Of a stretch of DNA of 64,000 nucleotides, positions 54,126-64,000 are shown piece after piece. The stretch lies in assembly GCA_024516035.1 (NCBI GenBank), contig CM044956.1, forward strand, positions 23,844,383-23,908,382. Reading direction: 5' to 3'. The first letter of the stretch is position 1; every line of letters starts with the position of its first letter. This stretch comes from Bactericera cockerelli. Taxonomy: Eukaryota > Arthropoda > Insecta > Hemiptera > Triozidae. Below the pieces are notes generated by a model that was not told the origin of the DNA, did no database searches, and saw only the letters and a program-made list of their open reading frames with translations. The translations under genes and the position numbers were made by a program.

Positions 54126-56773
54126 ATGTCTGTTTTTACTTCCAAATCAGGTGAAGATATAATTCAGTTGGAACGTTTCTCTTGTGAGATAAGCAATCAA
54201 GTGACAGTGCAGTATTACAAACACCCTTGTGTCATCTTGACAGCTCTTGAAGTTCTGGGGTATGAAGTTGTTGCATCCACTACTGCAGGTCAGAATGAAT
54301 TCTTATGGACTATGAGAAAAGAATTTCCTGAGCCAGAACCAGATGATGGTATATATAATTCTTTATTCCCTATGATAATTAAAATAATTTATGCATTCTA
54401 TCTTTCATCTCTTTCTTTTATGTTAATCACTTGGAGCATGGTTTAATACATGTTGTCTTGGGTTCAAGTTCTTAAAAAATATAATAATAATAATAATAAT
54501 AAATGCCCGCAGCACGGGTGTATATTTACGAGCCTAGCTCTATTTACAAACAGAAAACAAATAACATGAATATATCACATAAGAAAGGTTTAAAAACAAT
54601 CAATTCACAGTTATATAAAAACATCAAGTGAAGTTAAAAAAAAAAAATCAAGTGAAGTTAAAACCAACACTGACATTTGCTGCCCTCCAGGGTGTCCCAC
54701 CAAAGTTGGACCTCAAATTACTCGGCCCCTGAAAGAGTTTTTGTAAAATAAAAAATCCTAGGGCACATGTCCTAATTATGCAGTGTTAGTCATGAATTTT
54801 TTTTATACAGGGTGGTTCAAAAGTCAGAAATTGAGGTGTCAACTTTCGATTTTTAAATGGATCGACCTGAATTTTATTTGATAATTTTACTTCTAAATGG
54901 TGTCTGAGTACTTTTTTAAACAAAAATATTACATACAGGGTGGTTTTTTTTTACCAATTTTTTTCTTAATCTCAAATAACTCAAATTTGTTTAATTTTTT
55001 TGATAACAAGAATAGAATGTGTTTGTGTAATGAAAACAAGCACTTTCAATTGGCATCAATTTTTTTTCTACAGGGTGGTTCACAAGTGAAAGAATGACTT
55101 GATTTTTTTTAAAACCGAGTTTTTTAAAAAAAATATTTGGGATTAATAATTCTCGCCTAATTTTATAATTTTTTTGTTAGTCACATGGAAAAACAAAACT
55201 AAAGTGTTGTACAGGGTGTGACATAGGGTTAGTATAAAATCTCAAAATTGCCAAGTACTGTAGAAATCGTTTATAACGAACTTCAAGGGACTGGACAGAT
55301 TTGTTCCTTATAGCCATTTCCACTATAACCGATATATCGGCTATAAGGAACAAATTCACTATATCAGATATGTATGGCTTATAGAGAACAATGTACGTTA
55401 TAAGGAAACTTTGTAAGATACCTATGAAAAATGTACATTTATATATGTACGTATGCATGTAGATACATTTTATTATTATTATCTGACCTGGTTGCAGGGT
55501 TTTCAGTGAAACCCTTACAATACTTTCCAATTAGGTGCTTGGTCAACACGAGCGCACCGGAAGGTATCCCTTACACACAATTGTAATCAAATTAAGAATA
55601 CAATTTTTGTTGGCACGGGAGATCGAACCCGGGACCTTCCGCATGGCAAGCGAGTGCTTAACCACTGAGCTAATCGCGCGCTCAAATTTGGTTTTAACGT
55701 CCTGACTGAGATAGATAGTCAGGACGGGGGTTTTACCCTCCATTCGCTGGGAATCGTACCAGCTACCCACATTAATTTCACCCAGCCTGGGTAGGGCCGG
55801 AAATGCCAGCCTCACGTGTTTGTATGGAACAGAATTTTCGTTGAAAAGTCTGCCCCAACCGGGAGTTGAACTCGGGAACTCTGGACTACGGGCAGTAGTC
55901 ACAACCATTACGCCACGGAGGCTGGATGTAGATATGTACATACATAATCCACTAATTCAAAATCTGAAACAATACTAACTTCTAGGCGCTAATAAAATGA
56001 TCTAAATTAGATAGGTCACTCATTGACAAAGTTCTGCAGAACCAATCATGTTTTCTGTTTCACTCAAGCAGCATCAACATTAATTTTGTACGTTATAACT
56101 TACTAGCGGGCTGTCGCCCGCTTTGCGGGCCGCTAGTATTTTATATTTATAATATGAGACTAGAATTCATTGTCATCTGGACTAAGTCATAGCCACAAGT
56201 TTAAAGCTTGACTTCTCTATATCATAGATTTTAAAAGATTTAGGGAGTTTTGACAAGTCAACTTTCAATCTTGTGGCGAGTTGCGATGTTAAGAAGCTCT
56301 CGAACTGCAGTACCCCCAAACAAAAAGGAAAAGAGAGTGTTTTTTTCAAGTCCTGGCTCGTACACAGTGAAAATCTCTAAACATTTATAGAATAATTCTT
56401 TTCTAACTCAAATGAGTCTTGTGGAAAGTGTGACAATGGACTCTTCTGATGTGTCCCTTTAAAGCGCGAAAAAAGGTAAGATGAAATGTAAACATGACAA
56501 TCACGCCAAAAGTACCACATGTAGCTTGGTCATTGAATAAGTTTAGTGTACATTAAAAGGTGGAATTTAATATGTCAGGTATCAGGGTAATTCTCAGGAA
56601 TATGTCCTGGTAATTTGCAAAATGAGAAGGTTCTTCTGATTTTTAAAATTGTTTAAAATGCCAACCAATTAATTGTGTACTTTCGGGGTAAAATTAAATA
56701 AAACAATTTAAAAAATGTGAACATGTTTATTTCAGATTTGTTAGAGAATCCCAAAATTAACGACCATTACTAA
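54126..56773 (+). CDS. GFRP-like protein, upstream cistron (two exons modelled)
   Basis: Exon A is 54126-54348, or from 54151 if the acceptor TTCCAAATCAG is used. Exon B begins at 56736. The join at a phase-1 GT-AG intron is in frame and ends at TAA 56771-56773, giving 86 residues from the ATG at 54126 (GFRP is 84). An in-frame TAA at 54120 closes the frame upstream. Diagnostic features are a YYKHP motif, LGYEVVAS near residues 44-51 and FLWTMRKE near 59-66. These match the GFRP C-terminal pattern G-[FY]-x-V ... W-x-[LM]-x-[KR]-E with near-identical spacing. The tail after RKE is acidic (PEPEPDDD). GFRP binds GTP cyclohydrolase I and mediates inhibition by tetrahydrobiopterin and activation by phenylalanine; that role is inferred. 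The N-terminal strand looks short, so a further upstream exon is possible. The donor GTATAT is weak. Confidence 0.6.
54482..54503. repeat. (AAT)n microsatellite
   Basis: About seven AAT units in the intron of the upstream GFRP-like frame. Confidence 0.85.
54690..55215. repeat. Cluster of CAGGGTG motifs (decayed transposon ends)
   Basis: CCAGGGTGTCCCACCAAAG, TACAGGGTGGTTCAAAAG, TACAGGGTGGTTTTTTTT, TACAGGGTGGTTCACAAG and TACAGGGTGTGACATAGG all lie in the same orientation within about 530 bp. Such motifs mark the ends of several invertebrate DNA transposons, including the MITE at 38165-38466. No complete element could be delimited. Confidence 0.45.
55300..55354. other. 16-bp perfect hairpin in intron
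   Basis: TTTGTTCCTTATAGCC and its exact inverse GGCTATAAGGAACAAA are separated by 23 nt that include CCGATATATCGG, itself a palindrome. Probably the core of a small MITE. Confidence 0.7.
55533..55683 (-). mobile_element. tRNA-Gly-like SINE, truncated
   Basis: The minus strand reads GCGATTAGCTCAGTGGTTAA, then TCGCTTGCCATGCGG (GCC anticodon-like) and GGTCCCGGGTTCGATCTCCC. It resembles tRNA-Gly(GCC) with box A and box B. The body contains ACCTTCCGGTGCGCTCGTGT. The same family occurs at 58282-59275 and 61258-61428. It lies in an intron. Confidence 0.78.
55684..55925 (-). mobile_element. tRNA-derived SINE (second family), nearly full length
   Basis: The minus-strand head CCTCCGTGGCGTAATGGTTG, B box GAGTTCAACTCCCGGTTGGG and body with GGCATTTCCGGCCCTACCCA correspond to 43057-43375. 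Its 3' end directly abuts the head of the tRNA-Gly-like SINE. Confidence 0.8.
56101..56143. other. GC-rich palindromic block
   Basis: TACTAGCGGGCTGTCGCCCG followed by CTTTGCGGGCCGCTAGTA. Outer arms TACTAGCGG/CCGCTAGTA are exact inverses. A similar block, ACTAGCGGGTTCCACCCGCC, lies at 6430. This looks like a widespread transposon terminal structure. Confidence 0.55.
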
Positions 56774-56794
56774 AGCACTCAAGATCGTTCTAAT
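56736..56794 (+). other. Shared exon start: upstream stop and 21-nt intercistronic spacer
   Basis: The acceptor TGTTTATTTCAG ends at 56735. The first 38 nt complete the upstream GFRP-like frame, ending TAA at 56771-56773. The next 21 nt contain no ATG, and the downstream start codon follows at 56795. If the downstream gene is read alone, the same bases are its 5' untranslated region. Confidence 0.55.
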
Positions 56795-59700
56795 ATGAGT
56801 GTAACAGAAGGTATCTATGTTTGTGTCAAAGGAAGCCTATTTGCATCAGACTGTGCTGCCTTTGGTTTGACTGACAAGGAAGTAGCAGCATTGCAATCTA
56901 GATTTCCTAACCAAGGCAATTCAATTCAAGTGGTTAATGGTAGTTATATGAAAGGTAATAAAAATAACATCAGATATTATAATATCTAGACATTTTCACA
57001 CTCTGGCTAGTAGCATCATCTTTTTTCATCTGGCTATCCAAGTGATAAAAATCCTCTTTCAAACCTCTCAACAACTAAAAACAAGTCACTTAACTATAAA
57101 GAAACAAAATCTACTATGTATCTTTGAATGGTAATATTGATTGAAAATTGTTGCAAATGAGTAAGATTTGAAAATCTAAATAATCCCTTCTGATGTTTTT
57201 ATGGCAATGTACGTTATAATGTTTTAATCACCTAATTGGAATGGGTAACAATTCAAATTCGAACTCTTGTGAATCTGGCTATTACCGGCCCTACTCAGGC
57301 TGGGAGGGTTCTTTTGAGTAGATGGTTTGTGAGTTTTCAGCGAATGGAGGCTAAACCCTTAGTCGTGATATCACCATGCAGTTGAAAGTGACGACCCCCC
57401 CAAAAAAGTTTCAAATGTGGAATAAAGTAAATGTTAAACTAAGGTATTACCTTAAATTAGAGAATTATTCGAAAATAAAATTAATTGATTCTCAAATATG
57501 TAGCCATAGTTTATAAAAAATCATTCATTACTCCTCTGTTTGTTTATTCTCTTATGAAACTTCACAATATCCCTACTAGGTAGTGATTTTTGTGATAGTG
57601 TTACAGGTGCAAGCGGTTTACTAGGGGAGTGGAAAAAGAGGCAAGTATGTGGTAAAAAAAAAGGGGGTGGGGAGACGTGAGAGAAGAACACTTTAACCAA
57701 ATCACTCTCCCAAAAACTTGTACCGTGTTTAACTTTTAACTTCTTTCCCAGCTAATCCTCTGCAAGTGATCAATGCTCTGAGTGAGTTAGGATATGAAGT
57801 GGTTGCTAGTTCTGGAAGTGAAGCAGAAACCACTTGGACCATGCGCAGAGAAGTGCCTGTAAGTTCTCTTTTAATGTTGATACAATGGATCAACAAAATT
57901 ATATCTAAACGACATGATTTACTAAATTTGTGGATAAAAAATCAGATCCATTGAATCATAATTTCTATTTTTTACCATAACAAATCAAAAATGTGGTTTT
58001 GCTTTCTTCGTACAGAAATTCATTCATAATATTTGTACTACAAGGTGTTCCTAGAACGATTAGACTTATTGGAAAAAAATGGCCAAATTACGTTTGCTTG
58101 GGTGTATCTCTATAACGTTTTAACGTAAAAACATGTTTGAATACTTTTTTTTTTTTGTTAGAAATTTAACGTTATACAAATAATTGTAGAGCAATATGTG
58201 CCGTAAGACGGAAGGAAAGAACGATACTGAGGAAATATCTGATGGAAAAAAGTAGGTCATTTTTATTATGGATCTTTTATTTTTAATATGACAGTTTCAC
58301 AGCCTTCTTTATTTCGTAGCCATGAATCAGCAGGGCCCTGTTCCTGAAAGAATACTTTGCAATCCGCACCACGCACTCTGCAAAATTCGCGGAGTGCGGA
58401 GTTTTTTGGTTCCTGAAAGAATTTTTATTTACTCCCTAAAAAAAAGATTGCATTACAAAAGACTCCGCAGAACTACATTTTTCATTTATTTTGATTTTTT
58501 CTGTTCTTGTGATTTGTTGAAAATCTCTGAAATTATGAGAAGCCAGCTTCCATGGCGCATTGAAAAATAATCCAATTGAACTAACATTGAATGCACATTG
58601 AAGAGTGAAGACAACATTCATACATACATAATGAAAGAAAAGAAAATCCAATATTTGTAAACTATACTTGTACTTATTGAAAATTTTCTTTTAATAACAA
58701 AACACATGAACTCTATCAATAAAACAATTTTCTCATCAAAATAAGTATTTTAACATCTCCAAAGTCGAAATTCTGATAAAAAGTTAAGACCGAGGAGTGA
58801 AAACTTACTCTTCAAAAAAAACTATAAACTTTGCAGAAATTTACTCCGCACTCCGCAAAATTATAGCTTTGTGGAACAGAAACAAGAAAATTACTCCGCA
58901 TTACAAGTCCCCAAATCGATCCGCAAAAAACTTTGCAAAAGTATTTCAGGAACAGAAATTGGATTCGCGGAGTTAGAAGTGAAATTGGATTCGCGGAGTT
59001 AGAAGTGAAATTGGATTCCGGAGTGACTCCACGCTTTCAGGAACATTGCCCAGCTACTGTAGACACTTGTGGCCTCTGTTGTAGCTTGTCCATCCAGTAG
59101 TATGCCTCCCCTCTGATGGGCAAGAAGTGACGCATTACTTCCCATTTGGGTGCTGGGTCAACACAAGCTCACCGGAAGGTATCTCTTATAACAAACTACT
59201 GTAACCAAATTTTTAGTATACATTTTTTTTCGGCTCTGGGATTCGTACTCGGGTCCTACCGTATGGCTAGCGAGTATTTGTAGTAAACATTGTAGTTTTT
59301 ATTATCCAATATCTTTCCGTTTTCGTGGGAAGTGAGAACACAGTTCATTTTTAAAGCCCAACTTTGCCTAGCTTTTGAGACCAAAAAAATATTTTGGCAA
59401 ATAATTAATTGGTTTTGTAAATTTGATATATCACATAACTTTCAAAGTGTTAGGTATCAGTTTTGGAGCTTAAATTAAGTTCATTGGTGATGTGAGTTAT
59501 TTACAAAATAAAACAAACACCTTGGTGCAAGAATATTTTGCCACAGAAACTGGCAAATTTTATGAAAAGTTGTCCATACTCTAAGGAAGAGAATAAAGTA
59601 TGAAAAAAAATCAGTTTACTCGCTCCTTTAAGAAATGACCAGGTAATTACCACGATAAGTCTCGAAACTATTGATTGTTTAAGGGGGTCTTTATTAGCTA

Positions 59701-60794
59701 CTGCTTAGCCAGCAAATATTTTAATTAAACTTCAAAGTTTGAAATCACTTATCCTTTTAAAAATATGTGCACTTTCATGTTTGCACTGTTGATTATTTTT
59801 TTGATGCAAATCACAACAACAGCGCAACAAGACCCCATTAAACAGTCAATAGTTTTGAGACTAAGTCTTGTTAGTTACCTATAATATACCAGATTTGCTA
59901 GGAAATTTCTACAAATCGTGCATTTTATGGTAAAAGCAACAAATTTAGCACAGGTGTAGACCGATATAATATAAGAATATTTGGATATAGTATGTAGAAG
60001 AGTTCTGTCCAACAGTTTTCCGGAATTTCGACCGGGCGATTTTTGGTAGCTTGTGAAACGTACCTTCCAGAACTAGCGACCTTCGTCCGCATGCGAATAT
60101 TTACCCGGTCGCTATGAAAGGTTTAGAAAAAAATCGTTGGAGTTATCTCTTTGCATGACCACTGCGATCATTAAAAAAAAAAATTCAGCGCTGTACAATG
60201 AACAGTTTAGAAGAAAAAAATCCCTTAATATAAAAAACTTGAACATTTTACCTCCCAATTTTTTTCTTTTTTTCTAATGGACAGAATGGGACCAAATTTA
60301 GAGGGGGTGTCTTCCATCATATAAACAACAAGAGGTGAAAATGTGAGAGTGATTGGTTGAGTGGTTACGACGTCATGATCAGTAAAATGCGCGCAAAGCA
60401 GCACGCGTAAATTTACGGCGAAGTCCCCTTAAAGATGGTTGCATCAGTTTGTCTACTAAAAAGTTCATTTCTTTTATCCCATGCCCTGTGTGATTTGAAG
60501 TAGAGAATTTTATCTTCCAGAAAGTTAGTCTTTTCAACTTCCTTGTCTGCAATTTTTCTCTCACCTATACTTTGAGAGTTTGTAAATACTGAATATTTAT
60601 ACGTATTTTAACAAAACATAAAGGGCTTGCACAGTACCCTCTCTCTCTCTCACCATACTAACTAGCATAAAGAGTAGTATTGTGTTGAGTAATTATAATT
60701 CAAATAATGATCTGACGTATTGTACAGTTTTAACAAATAATCGGAATTTCCTTTGCAGGGACAAATTGAATCACACATCACATTCCTAGTATAA
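56795..60794 (+). CDS. GFRP-like protein, downstream cistron (three exons)
   Basis: Coding exons are 56795-56954, 57752-57858 and 60759-60794, 100 residues in all. Donors are AAAG|GTAATA and CCT|GTAAGT; acceptors are CTTTCCCAG and TTCCTTTGCAG. The first intron is phase 1, the second phase 0, and both joins keep the frame. The protein starts MSVTEGIYVCVKGS. It carries PLQVINALSELGYEVVAS (about residues 56-73) and TTWTMRREV (about 80-88). The distance from the glycine of LGY to the tryptophan equals that in mammalian GFRP, and P, V, L, G, aromatic, V and W-x-[LM]-x-[KR]-E are all matched. Eleven extra C-terminal residues (GQIESHITFLV) come from the last small exon. It is a paralogue of the frame just upstream. 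The predicted role is binding GTP cyclohydrolase I in tetrahydrobiopterin synthesis. The last exon is the least certain part. Confidence 0.68.
57265..57400 (+). mobile_element. Degraded SINE body (second family)
   Basis: TCTGGCTATTACCGGCCCTA, CTCAGGCTGGGAG and AGCGAATGGAGGCTAAACCC correspond to the body of 43057-43375 with many changes. The head is not recognisable. It lies in the first intron of the downstream cistron. Confidence 0.6.
58282..59275 (-). mobile_element. tRNA-Gly-like SINE interrupted by a MITE
   Basis: Two halves (59275 down to 59051, and 58333 down to 58282) of one minus-strand SINE ending GCTACGAAATAAAGAAGGCTG. The interrupted site matches the uninterrupted copy at 61258-61428. 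The head retains GAGTACGAATCCC (box B-like) but the extreme 5' end is lost. It lies within the last intron of the downstream GFRP-like gene. Confidence 0.8.
58334..59050. mobile_element. 717-bp Harbinger-like MITE with CAG duplication
   Basis: The inverted ends are GGCCCTGTTCCTGAAAG and GGCAATGTTCCTGAAAG, with CAG at 58331-58333 and 59051-59053. The interior contains many TTACTCCGCACTCCGC-like motifs and a 26-bp unit repeated at 58955-59006 (GGATTCGCGGAGTTAGAAG), plus a partial third copy. A 3-bp CWG-type duplication and GG-starting ends fit PIF/Harbinger. No transposase; the open frames at 58322-58651 are not genes. Confidence 0.82.
59640..59882. mobile_element. ~240-bp foldback MITE in intron
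   Basis: The left (59640-59690) and right (59830-59882, inverted) ends share AGGTAAYTA, AGTCTC, AAACTATTGA and TGTTTAA over about 50 bp. It lies in the last intron of the downstream GFRP-like gene. The target duplication is unclear. Confidence 0.65.
59883..60758. other. Intron sequence, nothing recognised
   Basis: AT-rich intron ending at the acceptor TTCCTTTGCAG. A CT-rich run (CTCTCTCTCTC) lies near 60641-60651. Confidence 0.5.
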
Positions 60795-61257
60795 CCCTAT
60801 TTCAGTAACATCACTGTCATTTCAAATAGATTGAAAGTAAGAAAAACTGTTTATTTAATCTTTGTAGAAACTTTATACATAGTTTTCATGCAAAAACATT
60901 AATGTATTCTTGAACTTTGATACAAAAATATTTTGTTGGCCTTCCATTCCAAAATGATGCGTAATTAACGACAACAAAATATCTGAAGAAATATCAGAAA
61001 AATATATACAGGTACCTACACTTGCGAACTCATAAACTGGGACAGTTGGAAATTCTCATTTTCATAGGCAAATTTGATTTTTTTTTTGCTATCGTGTTCG
61101 GTATCATCAGAAAATAAAATTTGTATTGTTTAAATAAGGCTATTGTGAATGAATATTTTCATATTCGAACTGTCCCAGGCCAATGTCCCACAATTTACGC
61201 CCTGAGTCTGTTCATAATTTAACTAAATTTGAATTTCGCATCATAATTGTTGCGCTC
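60795..61257. other. Probable 3' flank of the GFRP-like gene
   Basis: AT-rich sequence after the proposed stop. No canonical AATAAA was pinpointed close to the stop codon, so the transcript end is undefined. Confidence 0.35.
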
Positions 61258-61428
61258 TTTAACTTCCGGTGCGCTCGTGTTGACCCAGCACCTAAATGGG
61301 AAGTATTGTGTCACTTCTCGCCCATCAGAGGGGAGGCATACTACGGGATGGGTAGGCTACAACACAGACCATAAGCGTCTACAGTAGCTCCTGTTTCATT
61401 GCTACGAAATAAAAAAGGCTGTGAAACA
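61258..61428 (+). mobile_element. tRNA-Gly-like SINE body (uninterrupted copy)
   Basis: Begins CTTCCGGTGCGCTCGTGTTG, continues through CATCAGAGGGGAGGCATACT and ends GCTACGAAATAAAAAAGGCT. The tRNA head is missing. It serves as the empty-site reference for the MITE insertion at 58334-59050. Confidence 0.78.
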
Positions 61429-64000
61429 CTCATCTTTAAAAAAAAATTCAGGAATATTTTGGAACATTTTCTACCCATCTTTCCATGAATTCTAATTGAA
61501 TTAAAATTTGCTTTAACTTTTGTAAAACTACCTAAGATATGTTATTTTCTACTATGGTGATACATAAACTTAGCATAGGAGACTTATTCACAATTCAAGG
61601 AAGAGAAAAAAATTGAACTTTCGAAAAATGTTGAACTTTTGATTTAATATCTCACATTTTTAGATACAACCAACAGTATTTGAAGGGAAATATTCTGAAC
61701 TTTCCATACATTTACACACAATACTTTATGTCCATGGTTTCGTCAAAAATGTGCAACAATCCCAGCGACCTCTTGACCTATGGGAAAAACAGGGATTTGG
61801 CCATAACTTTTTAACAGCAAATTTTCTCACTGCAGCTTTACTAATTAGATAGTTCAAGAGGTACCGGACCTACCTTTAAAATATTTGCATCTGTTCCCTG
61901 TATAAAGAATGGCATTTCGGAATTGGGGCCCAACATTCACATTCAAAAAAATTCAAACACAACATCCACGATAATGTTTCCGTTTCTCTTTGTTTGCTTC
62001 TTGCTAGGTGCGCAGAATTCATCGTTAACTTCACCTCTTGTTGCATGCTCCTTGGCACTTTTCCTACTAAAACCTAATGATATCCGTCCGTTTACTAATC
62101 TTACCCAAACTCCTCTACTAATATTTGCAGAGAGATCTATTATCATTATCCAATCATTCAACGCTGATATCCTGCTGTTCACTTTCTGTAGTCTGCTTTA
62201 TTACCAACCTATCTCAGCATTTCACTATAATACCTTTTCTTTCTTTCCTTTAGAAGTGACCATATAAGTTAGAGGTTTTCAAAAGGTAGCTTTTATAAAA
62301 TGACACCTTCAATTCAAGGAAAGTGTCTAATTTTCATGATAATTTAAAGCATTTTTTATTACATGACTTTTCAAATAGTATCTATACATAATAAATATGT
62401 ATCAATTGTATCATGTATATACTGTATATATTTTACTTTTTAAAGAGTTATACTTTCTGTCCCATCAATTGATTTTTAATTTTAAACCGAAAATGTATAT
62501 AATTTAGTTCTTTGTATTTTCGTGTTCATTGGTAGGTGTAAATTTTATTCTCTTGATTTTTTTCTTTTTTTATAAATCTCATTGCCAGAAATTTTATGAT
62601 CAAATCTTTTAAGTCAAAATAGTATAGGTATTGTATATCATACTTATTTTATGTATTTAATTTTTTAATCACATTGAATCATAAAAATTGATTGTTGTTT
62701 TTAATGAAATCATTAATAAATAATAATATATAAATTTCACGTTAAGTAATAAAAAATCGTTATTTTTAAATTGAAATAATTTTATCATATTTCACAGTAC
62801 GTTTTATTTTTGAAACTGATGTAAGCGAAATCGTCTTTCATTTAAGAAAAGTGTTCAAAATATTAATTTACTCGTGAAATTTTCAGTTTCCATAACTATA
62901 ATTTTAATTTGATAGTAATTTATGTACAGCTCATAAATAAAAAATAAAAAAATACTTTCGATTTCTAATATCAGAAATTTTAGGAAGTAAAATATAACGA
63001 GTAAAATTATTGAATCTTATGAATGCATTTACAATACAATGAGCAAATAAAAAGTATTACATACATCAACCTTGTATCAAGCACATTTGCTGTATAAAAC
63101 CAAGGAAAGTTTTTATCATTTTTACCCATTTAGTTTTGTTTAATTTTTATATTAAAACTAATAACTTAATTACTATTAAAGGTGGTTCATTTATAGGGTG
63201 GTCACTTCTACTTCCATTTTCTACTTCAACCTCTTTTCTGCCTCTGGTTCAGACCGCCTGTAGCTCCGCTCTAAATGTAATAAAAGTGTTGTATGGGACT
63301 CTGTTTATGTGTCAGTTTACTGAGGTAAGTTTTCATCAAGTGTTGACTTAACTTGGTCCAAAGCATTGCTGCACGAGTTTATTTAATTCAAGTAATATTT
63401 TTCCTTCTTTTTGAAACCTTTGATCATATAAAAATAGCATTACATCTTTTGTGTTTCTTTGTCCTTTTAGCATGTAAATCTCGTGTTTTCTTTTGTTTAT
63501 TTTTCAAGTCGGGAGGTGTTGTTATGACATAGTACACCCTTGCTCTAGCTCTTGACTCTAGAACAATACAAAACCTGGTTAATAGTGTAAGTTTATCTTG
63601 GTTTTTATTTAATTTTTGCATGCATACTTTTTTTTAATTTAAAATTTCGGATATTTTTCCCCCTTTCTGGGTTGACACGTCAATTATATTAAAATTAAAA
63701 CTTCTATTCTTTACCAGCATGATAGTGAAAATTATTATAATTTTTTTTCTTTTCTTTTTTGTGTTATTAAAATCAATTTTGTGAGTAGTCCCCTTGTATA
63801 GTGCAGATCACTTATATCACATTTGTTTTACTTATGTTAGGTTCAGGGGGTTCATTTACTTGGGTCGGTAAAAAATCCCGGTGAAATTTTCAACGGTGAA
63901 ATATTTTTTATTCCTGTTAATAAAAGCCTAAATTAGGCTTAGAACAATGAATTTTTAAAATTAAGAATATAATACGTAGAATAGAATAGAAATTACCTTG
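61429..64000. other. No gene recognised; AT-rich
   Basis: Overlapping open frames at 61876-62267 on both strands show no domain I recognise; the plus-strand one is hydrophobic. A frame at 63136-63351 contains a good donor-like ACTGAG|GTAAGT at 63325, so an exon near 63200-63324 cannot be excluded, but no acceptor or homology supports it. The rest is AT-rich without visible repeats. Confidence 0.45.

Noticed and set aside
55600..55683. Functional tRNA-Gly(GCC) gene
   Set aside because: The anticodon region and box B resemble tRNA-Gly, but a SINE body with family members at 58.3-59.3 and 61.3 kb follows directly.
61876..62267. Overlapping open frames of 60-114 codons on both strands
   Set aside because: No recognisable domain, both strands are open, and no splice context supports either one.
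63136..63351. Possible exon ending at a good GTAAGT donor (63325)
   Set aside because: No convincing acceptor, start context or homology was seen; mentioned only as a weak possibility.

Overview
The window looks like nuclear DNA from an invertebrate animal, possibly an arthropod; the species cannot be named from the sequence. The reasons are AT-rich non-coding DNA, GT-AG introns, tRNA-derived SINEs, a CR1/Jockey-type LINE fragment, several small DNA transposons with hallmark target-site duplications, and one metazoan-type gene region. I see no bacterial genes, operon signals or CRISPR.

Layout. (1) 1-3.5 kb: mixed repeats, including a 540-bp foldback element, a 45-bp tandem repeat and two tRNA-like SINE remnants. 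(2) About 3.5-36 kb: a composite satellite domain. Its cassettes contain a G-rich 18-bp minisatellite (S18a, GGTCGAGGTGGTTAGGGT), a sister 18-bp minisatellite (S18b, GGTCGGGGTGGGCTGGGT), an A-rich core module with two inverted-repeat structures, arrays of a 49-bp satellite (S49), and a ~157-bp direct repeat (P157). Three consecutive cassettes form a super-unit of about 10 kb, present twice (about 11.4-21.96 and 21.97-32.03 kb) with a partial third copy. All long open frames here are artefacts of repeat units divisible by three. (3) 36-38 kb: decayed copies of the core module at the domain edge. (4) 38.5-44.3 kb: a purine-rich 50-bp tandem repeat invaded by two tRNA-derived SINE families. (5) 44.3-53.3 kb: a foldback transposon with a perfect 151-bp palindrome, SINEs, a 2.5-kb block whose homopolymer-heavy texture suggests poor consensus sequence, a hAT-type element, and a 5'-truncated LINE. 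(6) 54.1-60.8 kb: the only convincing cellular coding sequence. (7) 60.8-64 kb: AT-rich DNA with a SINE and no recognised gene.

The coding region holds two small related proteins resembling GTP cyclohydrolase I feedback regulatory protein (GFRP/GCHFR), the regulator of tetrahydrobiopterin synthesis. The upstream frame splices in frame into the exon that contains the downstream start codon. It ends there at a TAA only 21 nt before that ATG. The simplest reading is one dicistronic transcript encoding two paralogous GFRP-like proteins, which I consider the most interesting observation in the window.

The satellite arrays also record insertions. Three small transposons sit inside S49 arrays and one inside P157, each with a duplicated target that restores the satellite when the element is removed.
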